17,565 nucleotides of DNA from Podila epigama (lineage: Eukaryota > Mortierellomycota > Mortierellomycetes > Mortierellales > Mortierellaceae): assembly GCA_015679605.1 (NCBI GenBank), contig JAAAVE010000522.1, forward strand, positions 1-17,565, given 5' to 3'. The notes beneath the pieces are model-generated. The model was not told where the DNA came from. It did not search any database and was given only the letters and a program-made list of their open reading frames with translations. A program made the position numbers and the translations under genes. Positions 1 through 9,291 of this stretch are shown piece after piece; the stretch's first letter is position 1; every line of letters begins with the position of its first letter.

Positions 1-782
1 AAAAAAAAAAAAAAGTAAATAAATAAAACCCTTTGCGGTACCTACAAAACACCTCTGGAATCCTTATCTTTGTGGTATCTCTTGCAGGTACATATCTACC
101 AACATATCTACCATACCACTCGCTCTAGGTAAATAACTACAAGTTCAGTAGCAGCACTTGCATTCATTGGCAGCTCTTTGGACCAGGCCTCTTGACTGTT
201 GTCCTAGATGGGCGAATGGTAAAGGAGGAAAAGATAAGGCAGCAAGCCCATAGTTACTCTTCTTCGTTGGGGTAGCTGCATTCGCATCCGCATTCGCGAC
301 CGATCGATCATTGTGTCCGTGGACAAGTAGCTCTTTGCTTCAGAGTCCTCTATGTATGAAATATTGTGGGGTTGCTCTCTCTCTTTTTTGTTGCAAATGA
401 TACCGCCAGAGCTATCTGGTTACCCCGCATGCCTCTTGCTCAAGGATTGTCTCGGTCATGCAACCAAATTCCGGTCTAGAACAGAAAAAAAAATAGAGAT
501 GGTATCCATGGTTGCTTATTACCCCACAAACTCGCCATTCTTGCTATCCTTCTTTAACTACATTGGCAGTGTGGAGTTGGAGAAGATGAGAGGGGGAAAA
601 GAAAAGAAGGGCTAGGCTCAATGTACTCTTTGAAGCCATTGCAACAATGGCTCGTCTCTTCATAGCTCGTTATTCTCTCTGCAATTCACTGCTACTTTCA
701 TTTGTGCTTGTGGATAACAGCCATTCATTTTTTTCTCCATTTCAGACACATCTCTTTTGCTTTTCTCTCTATCTCTCTTACG

Positions 783-884
783 AACACATAAGTAAACACA
801 CATACACTCATAAACACATAAACACATAAACACATAGACACATAGACACACAGACACACAGACACACACAAACACACACACACT
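783..884. repeat. CA-rich imperfect microsatellite
   Basis: Roughly 100 bases built from ACACATA, ACACATAG and ACACACAG-like units, ending in a purer (AC)n run. Read on the minus strand it gives a Cys/Val-rich translation that is a repeat artefact and not a gene. Confidence 0.9.
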
Positions 885-1907
885 CTCTGCCCATCTCGGC
901 CAAAATAACAAAATTTCTCTTGTTATGATGCCCATGCTGCAGTGTTTCTTACATTCCCAATGAACTTTACAGAAAGATATCACCTTTTTTTTTTCTCTTA
1001 GACCTGTTTGTATCCATAGTCACACAAAAAATAAAGTTCGCACGCTGATTGGCTGTCCTTTTCGCCGACAATCCCTGATTTTTTTCTCACCGTTATGTTC
1101 ATTTTACAGAGGGAGAGATTGAATTATTGTGACAGATTATCGAAACAGAGTTTTTTTGTGTTTTTGTTTTTTATTGTCAAAAACCAGTTAAGGAATCAAT
1201 GGGAAGGAGTGAGTGAGCTTCTTCACCCTACAACAAAACATAGACACTCAAACTTGTTTTCTTATCTCATGTTCTTTATTGTTGTAAGCATGTAAGCAGT
1301 GGCATTGTTGTAGGGTACACCAATAGAAGAGGCCTCATGTCTTCTTGTTGTCATCCATCGCTATCTCTCTCTAGAATTTTACAACTATCATACGCGTTAC
1401 GGCATATATATCGTGGAGGTATAGCATTCTCCTATCCCCCTGCAAGAAAATCCAATCCACTTGTCCACCTGCTTTATGAAAATGAATAAAAGGCGAGTAG
1501 GTTTGTATGTTTCGTCAACGGTTTCCGGGAAACGAAGTTGTATATAACTTGTATGAATGAATGTCTGTATTTTGCAACAATAGATGTACCTTTTTTCGTC
1601 GTATTCCTCCCCCCCCATCTTTTAAACGGCGACCTAACAGAACTCAGTCCTTAAAACAAAAAAACAAGTCAACCTTTTCGGTACCCGTGGTCACCAAAAG
1701 TTACATTTACCTATTTTTTTTTTCCAAATTGCAAGGCTACACAATGGAGGAGCTTGATTTCTGAGAGTGCCAAAAGGATGCATGTACATATCTATCATGG
1801 TACCTATATGACAAGAAAAGAAGACAAAAAAAGAGCGGTGCTAACAATTCACAGAACACAAAAGAGGCAACGTGTTGAGAATGAAACAGAAAGAAGAATG
1901 GGAGAAT

Positions 1908-1945
1908 GAGAGAGAGAGAGAGAGAGAGAAAGAGAAAGAGAGAGA
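1908..1945. repeat. (GA)n microsatellite
   Basis: A GA dinucleotide run of about 38 bases, interrupted twice by an extra A. It creates Ser/Leu-repeat pseudo-reading frames on the minus strand. Confidence 0.9.
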
Positions 1946-2831
1946 CGTTCCATGTTCTGGCTCCGTGTACATCGTTGTACACATTTATCACATATATGAG
2001 ACATGAGCTGGAAGAGCGACAATATACCCATGGAGCATGGATGTCATTCGTTTTTATCTTTTTGGGCTAAACCAAAGGAAAAGATTTTTTTTTGACACTC
2101 AGTTTGTACCTTTTTTCATATCTTCTTCCTTTCTGGCATTCCGACCTTAAAGGAATTAAGAAAGAGCAACCATGAGAGACCCGCAGGACATATAGCTCAC
2201 CTGTCATAAACGAACTATCTATCCATTGTACTTTTTTGTTCAAAAAAAGATAAGCAGAATACAAAAGTTAAGAAGCATTGGCATTGCTTCATGCACAAAA
2301 GATCCCTCAAGGACAATACTCGGTATTGCCATCTTTACCTTTTCCTTTCTTTTCCTTTTTTTCACATCAAACCATTGTTCGCGTGGGCATGTGTACCCTA
2401 CCAGAGTTTATAGTCTGCAAAAGTGGGACATTTATTTGCTTATATTTTTTTTTCTTGTCAAAGTACTCTCGAGGGCAATGGGACATGTATTTGCGGCATA
2501 CATTAAAGTGCCAAAACACAAAAAAGTGAACAGGATTGTTGCAATACTACAGCGATAAGGCTCAAAATGTCCGAGTGAGCCAACTTTTTTACTTTTTTTC
2601 TCCTCGATCGAAAATTAATGCACATGCCCCCTTTCTTCATGTTGAACACTTGACGCAAAAAAGAAACTGCCGAATGGCCGAGTAAGGACGACTTGAACTG
2701 GACAAGGAGGAGAAAAAAAAATGTCAATGCGTAAAACTAGAAAACAGATGCTACTAGAAGACAAAACAAACGCCAGACAGCACAAACTAAATATGCAAAA
2801 AACATACAAACACCAACAACAACACTCATTC

Positions 2832-2837
2832 TTTATT
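2832..2837 (-). terminator. Candidate poly(A) signal of the V-ATPase subunit a gene
   Basis: AATAAA on the minus strand, about 125 bases beyond the stop codon of the subunit a gene and followed by T-rich DNA. It is the nearest canonical hexamer in the right orientation. Cleavage-site use is inferred. Confidence 0.4.
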
Positions 2838-2962
2838 CATGCACCTTTTTTTTCTGTTTTTTTTGTTGTCAAACATTCCTTTCTGTCATCAATGTCAACA
2901 TATCCGTCCATACATCCATCCGTTCTAATAGAAACCTGCAAAGTGGATAATCTCAATCACAA

Positions 2963-5952
2963 TCAGGCATCCTTCTCAGAGAGCACCGCAGCAAACGAGA
3001 AAGGCTCGAATGCATAACCCGTACCCTGGTAGAACTTGTTGTTAAACTCAACCCAGTGCAGACGGAGGGCGTGCAAAAACGCAGACAGACCCTCCATGCC
3101 CACAAGAATAAAGATCGTCAACGAGAACCACATCGAGAACATGATCACAGTCATGAAGGCTGCCATCCCTCCACTCAAGCTCCACGCCATACCAAGTGTC
3201 ATTGTCCACAACACTTCCGACAACTGTGCGTGAGCCAACGACAACGCCCACAGACGAAGATACGAAGCTGTGTTCGAGATACAGCCCAGACAGAAATCGA
3301 TCGTATGAATCACCTGGTGAATCAACTCCTCGCTAAACTCGAATTCCTCCTCATGTTCAACATCCTCCGCAACAACAGCTCCACCCACATCATCACTCTG
3401 GTTGCTGTCGGTACTGATGCGAACATGGTTCTCCGATGGCTGGTGGTAACCCATGGCGCGTGCCTTGTTGTGCTCATACTTCAGATAGTAGGGCTTGAGG
3501 AACAGCATCCAAGGAATACAAATGAGCGCAATCAGGACCAGGAATCCTTGGACAAATGATTGTCCCGTGTACAGTTTGTCGCCTTCAGCAACCGAGCCTG
3601 GGCTCAAGAACATGTAAATCATTGTGTTCAACAAGCTGGGAGGCGTGTTTCGGATAGCGTGGCCAGCAGCATCGGTCTCAAACCAGTCAACCGTCCACTT
3701 GTAAATAATCATCACCACCAAGTAGCCAAAGAGACACTGCATAAATATCATCTGGGGAATAAAACCACCAATGATATCAATGGGCTTGCGGAAGAACTTG
3801 GCATTGTAGTAGACCATGCAGATACCGAATGACATGTGGATCACTCCCAGGACCACAGACATCTTCATCTTGTACGAGTTGGTGAACAGCAAAAAGTTTT
3901 CGGTACCGTGCCAAGCATAGTCGATACCAAAGACATAGGTGTGGCCCGTAGGATCGGCAATGATAGGAGTCTTGCCATCATAATTGTCCGGCACGTTGAA
4001 ATGCCAACCGGACTGGAACCAGGGCAGAGCACGCGAAAAGATATCGTTGTACATCATGCCAGTAAAGATCGAGAATGCTCCCATCAGCAAAACAATGTAG
4101 CGACCACCAAAGACCATGTTGAACATCTACACAGTTATAACACAGAAATATTATGTTAGCATAAAGTGAGCGGGAATTATTAAACTCAAGTCCACAAGTC
4201 TAGCCCAGAATATGAAATAAAAAAACTCACCTCGCCGTCGACATTGGCAAGCTTGCGTTCGTTCAGAACAAGATAAATACCCAAAAGGAGGACGAGAAGA
4301 CCGTGACCAACGTCACCAAACATGACAGCAAACAAGAAGGGGAAGGAGATGATAGTAAAGAGACCAGGGTTGACCTCGCGGTAACGGGCCATACCATAGG
4401 CATCGACAATAGCCTGGAATCCGGCCGTGAACTTGTTTGTCTTATGGTAAGTTGGAGGCTCCTTGTGAGTGCGCAACTCGTTCAGAATCGATGGCACCAT
4501 CGAACCAGAGCGCTCTGTCACGCCTCGGAGAGCCGTCTGAATCGTGTTGATCTCGTTGGTGGGGCACCATCCCTCTGCAATCAAGCACTTGCGGTTGACA
4601 TCATAGTTAAAGTGGTTCATAGTGTGGTATGTTGCCTTCTCCTTCTTGACAATCGTCATCCAAGCCGTGAGGTTCTCCGAGATGCGCGCAAGTTCCTGTC
4701 GGCGAGTCTGAGTGGTGTTAACGAGCACAGAGTTGAATTCTTCGATATGACGGACAACATCCAAAAGGGCTTCACGGCGACGGTCGGCTGCAGGGTCGAT
4801 AGGGTAGAGGGTCGCTCCCAACGACTCGGAGATCTTTTTAATCTTGGCCAAGATCTCGCGACCGTGGGCAAAGATGATAAAGACATTCTTTTCAACGACA
4901 AGGTCGGTCGAGGGGTCAATGACAGGCTCCTCAATCTCTGCAGTGTTCATGTACAAGTTGCCACGAAGCGAACGCCAAAGGATACGTTCAAAAGTCTGCA
5001 TCTTGTTACGGGGGATAACACCAGTGACATTGCCGAGGGTAAGACCTTCGCGTCCATCGTGAGAAGGTCCCGCTTCCAAGTCGTCCAGCAAAGGAGCAGT
5101 GGGTTCGTCAAACGAGTGGCGAATATCCTCCTGGTGCGAAGCGGCCTCTTGGAAAAAGTCTGAAGTCTCGCGAAGGACGTGTTTAAGCTCGACCAGCTCC
5201 AAATAGCGGCGCTGCATAGTCTCATGCGAGTTGTTCATCTGCAACAGACGATTCTCATGCTCCATGAGTCGCTCCTCGAGGTCATCGAGCTCCTGGCGCG
5301 AGCGGGCGCGAGACTGGTACACCGAGGGGTGGGTAGGGCGAACAGGGATCTCTGCCTTTTCAATTTGGGACGTGAAAAAGCCTTACACGACATGAATGAA
5401 TAGTGCAGCAATAATAATAAAAAAGGTTAACAAGGTGTTGTGACATGACAATCAGGAAACACAGCGAGAAGAGATACAGTCCGCACGTTGCTTTCATTCC
5501 CCCCCTTTTCGTGCCCATCAGGTCAGTGTAGCGCGTGATATCGATGATAGGGCGGGACTGTTGTAGTCTGGTCACTCAGGGGAGGAATGACTGTCTTGTC
5601 GACTTACGAAGTTGGCGCTCCATCTCGTCAAATCGTCTGATTTCGCCCACGAATGCACGCTGGAAGGCATTCACATCGGGGTTGAGCTATTGAAGCAGTG
5701 AAAGCAGCAAATGAGCAAATGAGCAAATGGTTATGGGTTGAGTTCGTATCCAATTGGTTCATGTTTATCAACAAAGTCATAGTCAGTGGGAACTGCGAAA
5801 TATGGCGAAAAACACTGAGGGGCGCATACATCGCGAAACTGAACAAGTCCCAATTCTCCCAGCTCAGACACTGTGGGCTGGGCGACCTCAGCTGGAATGT
5901 ACAGCTGGATCAGGGACATTTCCTCCGATCGGAAGAAAGTCGACTCGGTCAT
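2963..5952 (-). CDS. VPH1: V-type H+-ATPase subunit a (V0 sector, Vph1/Stv1 family)
   Basis: Four exons: 5952-5830, 5686-5608, 5381-4231 and 4126-2963. Introns of 143, 226 and 104 nt have GTATGC, GTAAGT and GTGAGT donors. The product is 838 aa, close to yeast Vph1 (840). Subunit a is the stator of the V0 sector: its cytosolic N-half contacts V1, and its membrane half forms the proton half-channels that acidify vacuole, endosome or Golgi. The N-terminus ([14 protein letters not shown], then [11 protein letters not shown]) is typical of the family. A coiled-coil region spans about residues 95-145, and membrane segments start near residue 409 ([15 protein letters not shown]). The proton-path residues are intact: Arg742 in [15 protein letters not shown] (yeast R735), His750, Glu796 and Arg806 in [10 protein letters not shown] (yeast R799). 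An acidic loop lies near residues 700-715. Only one isoform is in the window, so vacuolar or Golgi targeting cannot be decided. It diverges from MOD5. Confidence 0.97.
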
Positions 5953-6408
5953 GGTGGACAGATTAATTGTTTTTGCTCAATGAATGTGTGGATAATGTGT
6001 TGTGTGATGAGTTGAAATTTGTAATTGTTGTAAATGAAAAACAGGGGAGACAAGACTGCAGAAAGGAGAGCGCCGCTTTCGTCAGTCTGCGAATCTGTCG
6101 TGTAAAGTAGCTGAGGAATGTAAGGAAATGGGAGTTGGAATGCTGTTGATGATGGTCAAAGAGCGCCTGAAGTCAGGCGGGTCAATGGTCAGACCAAAGC
6201 GTTGCATTTGCTTTCATCGATTTTCGGTGACATATTTTCTAAGCCACAGAAAGTAGACTTTTCTCTTAATAGTGTATTTGATTAAATAATTCGCCAACTG
6301 ATTTCCTTATTAGGACAAGAAAGTTTTCTCCACGTGCTGAATCAAGTGTTGTTGGCAAAGAACAACACTGAAGATCTTGCATGCTTCAAGCGTCTTTTGA
6401 GCATTGAC
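5953..6408. promoter_or_regulatory. Divergent promoter region, VPH1 / MOD5
   Basis: The 456 bases between the two start codons hold no supported gene and must contain both 5' UTRs and promoters. I see no convincing TATA box. The part nearest MOD5 is AT-rich (about 6260-6320). The assignment rests on gene orientation only. Confidence 0.6.
6381..6407 (+). promoter_or_regulatory. Short upstream ORF just before the first MOD5 start
   Basis: An ATG at 6381 opens an 8-codon frame (MLQASFEH) whose TGA ends at 6407, one base before the MOD5 ATG at 6409. It is out of frame with MOD5. If the transcript starts upstream of 6381, the uORF should reduce initiation at the long-form start. The transcription start is unknown. 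Confidence 0.3.
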
Positions 6409-9093
6409 ATGCACTTTCAACGCATTCTGCAACCACCTAGCCTCTTGTACTTTGGCCGCATTGCAACGCCTCTACGGAATATACATTACTTGACAACTGC
6501 AACACGATTGCCTGTTGTGTCCGCCTCGTTCCACTTAAGGTCAACAGGCCAACAGAGTTCAACAAAGTTACTTCTGCATAATATTAAGTCGTGGTACAGC
6601 ACTCAAATTAGTATGTCGCAGGAGCAGTCCGTGAAACCTGGTGTGATAGCTGTCATTGGCACCACAGGAGTGGGAAAGTCTGATCTGTCGATCCAGCTGG
6701 CCAAAGAGTTGAACGGTGAGGTCATTAATGCAGATGCGCTGCAGGTAGGTCATAGTGTTGCTATGGTTTACTAGACAAGCGACATATTGGTGTATCAAAT
6801 GTTAAAACAATTTGTGATATTCTCTTTGGACCCAAAACCTAGGTCTACAAAGGCTTGGACATCATCACCAACAAAATGCCTGAACACGAGCGCGAAGGTG
6901 TCAAACACCATCTTATGGACTTTTTGCCATTGGAGAGTGAGTACACAGTTATCGACTTTAAGGCGGACGCATTACAACTGGTATGTGCCTTTCGCGAGAA
7001 CTACTGCCAAAGAATGGGAGAGACACGCATATCCTAGGTCATTCCTATAAAGAATCGCGCTCACCATTTTGTATATATCGTGGACTCTTATTAGATCAAA
7101 GATATCCATGAAAGATCTCATATACCTGTTGTCGTCGGTGGAACTCATTACTACATTCAGTCGTTGTTATGGCGTGACACTCTCTTGGACACCAAAAAGA
7201 ACACAGGAACACTCACACCAGCGACAACAACTGAGCAAACAAGCGAACATGAAGCATTCTTGCGCGACTCGGACACAGAGACCCTGTACAAAAAATTGAA
7301 AGAAGTTGACCCCATCATGGCAAACAAATGGCACGAAAACGACCGCCGGAAAATCACGCGTTCGTTACAGGTCAGCACTTGAATGCATTAGCATAATCTC
7401 TTTTCAGTCTTTTTTCTTTCTTTCAGGCATGCTCATATGACCTTGGTTGATAGGTCTTTTTCGAGACTGGACAATGTCAAAGCGATCTCATCAAGAAGCA
7501 ACATGCAGTGCCAGAGACCGATCGACTGCGGTACGGTCCAAGCAGGAATAGAATTGAGCAATACGGTTGCCCGAAATCAGCTACTTATCCCTAATCCATT
7601 TTATTTCATCCGCTATGATAGAATGCCTACGTGTATATTCTGGGTTTACTCCGCACCTGATGTACTGAATGCTCGATTGGATGCAAGGGTAGACGTCATG
7701 ATCAAGGTGAGTCGTAGGGAATGCGACGAGAGGACGTGAGTTGATAGAGTACATATGCACATATGCGCTTACACAGTTTATCGTCTAGGGTGGACTGTTT
7801 GAAGAGATCAAAGGAATGAGAAAAAATGTTGGACCAGACACTGACTATGAACGTGGCATCTGGCAAGCTATCGGTAAGATGTCGCCAAAAGTAATGCAAT
7901 TGTGTTCATTTCGGAGCATGGCTTATTTACTGCTCCTCGAGGATCACATTCTATAGGCTACAAGGAGTTTGACCCATATTTTACAGCCCTTGAAGAGGCC
8001 ATTGCAAAGAGTGAGCCTACAGGTGAGTGTCGTGCGCCTTATACATGAATATGTGCTACAGCCTAGAATTGTTACCAATCATCTCAATTGAAAAAAATAA
8101 CCTCCCTTCATATAATTTTATCCTTAAGATACCGCCGAGCTCGAGGCACTCAAGATGGAATGTACAGAAACAATGAAGAAAAAGACTAGGCAGTATGCGA
8201 AAAGACAAGTGCTGTGGATTCGCAACAAACTGCTGCCACTCTGCCGGGAAAAGGACGTCAAAATTTTTCTGCTGGACGCTACTTGTAAGTTTTCATACGG
8301 ATGAAATTCGTCGTGCACTTATAAGGAACGATGGTACATGGAGATGAGTAATGATTATAATATTCATTAATCTTCGTTCTTTATTATAGCGCTAGACACA
8401 TGGAAACAGAACGTAAGCGAAGTCGCAGTTCAACTTGCAAAAGGTATAAATAGGATGTCTTTTTTTTTTGAGAAGAGTTGAGGTATCATGTCCCTATTAA
8501 AACAAATCTTAACCTCCGACTTTTGTCTCTTTTGACCTGGCTAGATTTCTTTGCTGGAAACACACTTCCCGACCCAGCAACATTAAACAAGTATGCAAAG
8601 GACTTGCTTGTGCCCCAGCGTGATCTAAAGTAAGCCTCCGTTATGCTTGATATTTAGCTTGCCTACTCTTTCACATCTCACATCCAACCTGAGCTGACAT
8701 TGTGGGGTACCAATACAAAATTTACACAAAAAATATCTAGTGCTGTTTCCGCATTGGAGTCATGGGAAAAGAAAGAATGCGAGATTTGTACAAAGATGCA
8801 GCGAATCATGTTTGACAGTTATGGAAAAGACGCCAAGACAGAGCCCCCACCACCACCAGTCATCATCCATGGCCCGACTGGATGGGAGCAGCATCTAAAG
8901 TCCAAACAGCACCGCAAGCAGAGGACGCATCAGGCTGAGATGGAGCGTGACGGGGACAATTGGTGGTTCTTCAAGGCACAAGAGTACAAGAAACGCAAAC
9001 GGGAGGGGACTCCTAACAGCGACGAAAAAGGAAACGGTACGAGTAGTAAAGGCGAGACAGGTGGCGATACGGACCTGGCATCTTCTTCAGTCT

Positions 9094-9128
<35 letters not shown>

Positions 9129-9227
9129 TCAGAATCAGAGGGGACCTCAAGAGAACGAGGCACAAATGCCTCCAAGCTGCAGCGAACTAGCCTGACGACC
9201 AGTGTAGACGTTTCTCGAGTACAATGA
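6409..9227 (+). CDS. MOD5: tRNA dimethylallyltransferase (isopentenyl-A37 synthase, Mod5/TRIT1/MiaA family)
   Basis: Eleven exons: 6409-6744, 6843-6980, 7095-7370, 7454-7530, 7622-7706, 7789-7873, 7957-8022, 8129-8284, 8390-8443, 8545-8629 and 8741-9227. All phases agree, giving 614 aa. The enzyme transfers a dimethylallyl group from DMAPP to N6 of A37 in tRNAs reading U-starting codons. The P-loop is GTTGVGKS (84-91), followed by [43 protein letters not shown] and the GIWQAIGYKEF block. A C-terminal C2H2 finger uses Cys466, Cys469, His504 and His510, as in eukaryotic members; a Pro-rich insertion widens it. The tail is Lys/Arg-rich and then Glu-Pro repeats. Residues 1-68 have no Asp or Glu and several Arg/Lys, like a mitochondrial presequence, and Met69 could start a 546-aa cytosolic form. 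Its 3' end lies 64 bases from that of BMT6. Confidence 0.95.
6613..6615 (+). other. Second in-frame start codon of MOD5 (short form)
   Basis: ATG with A at -3, followed by SQEQSVKPG just before the P-loop strand. No ATG in any frame lies between 6409 and 6613, so ribosomes that skip the first start would reach this one next. Yeast MOD5 is known to use two in-frame starts to supply mitochondrial and cytosolic/nuclear enzyme. Use here is inferred. Confidence 0.6.
9094..9135 (+). repeat. Coding hexanucleotide repeat in the MOD5 tail
   Basis: Five CAGAAC units followed by two CAGAAT units, read as Glu-Pro and then Glu-Ser dipeptides near the C-terminus of the tRNA isopentenyltransferase. The length is probably variable between strains, and six-base changes preserve the frame. 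Confidence 0.9.
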
Positions 9228-9249
9228 CAAAAACATGCAAATGTGAAAA

Positions 9250-9255
9250 AATAAA
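9250..9255 (+). terminator. Candidate poly(A) signal of MOD5
   Basis: AATAAA 23 bases after the MOD5 stop. A second AATAAA lies at 9282-9287, ten bases before the end of BMT6. Either implies that the MOD5 transcript ends inside or opposite BMT6. Confidence 0.5.
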
Positions 9256-9291
9256 ATATGTGACATAAAGTCTATGTTCAAAATAAATATT

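Larger units (their letters stand above)
1..2831. other. Gene-poor AT-rich region
   Basis: About 2.8 kb in which I can support no gene on either strand. The short open frames here lack recognisable domains, are dominated by homopolymer or dinucleotide translation, and do not join across plausible splice sites. The stretch has many A and T runs, a CA-rich and a GA-rich microsatellite, and a few T tracts ending in TTGTC(A). It begins with a run of 14 A. The right end presumably holds the 3' UTR of the minus-strand V-ATPase gene. A non-coding RNA or a fast-evolving small gene cannot be excluded. Confidence 0.6.

Noticed and set aside
145-339. Minus-strand open frame of 64 codons with a protein-like composition (NADANAATPTKK...)
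   Set aside because: It has no ATG, is bounded by stops on both sides, includes a short hexamer repeat, and I could not find a supported upstream exon or a family match.
660-983. Minus-strand frame with a long Cys/Val repeat that looks like a membrane or cysteine-rich peptide
   Set aside because: The whole repeat is the translation of the CA-rich microsatellite.
3056-4159. Plus-strand open frames opposite the last V-ATPase exon
   Set aside because: Antisense shadows of strongly conserved membrane-domain coding sequence; translations are His/Gln-rich with no family resemblance.
4303-5163. Long plus-strand open frame (286 codons) antisense to the V-ATPase gene
   Set aside because: It lies wholly opposite the largest conserved exon of subunit a, has no domain, and is explained by the codon bias of the real gene on the other strand.
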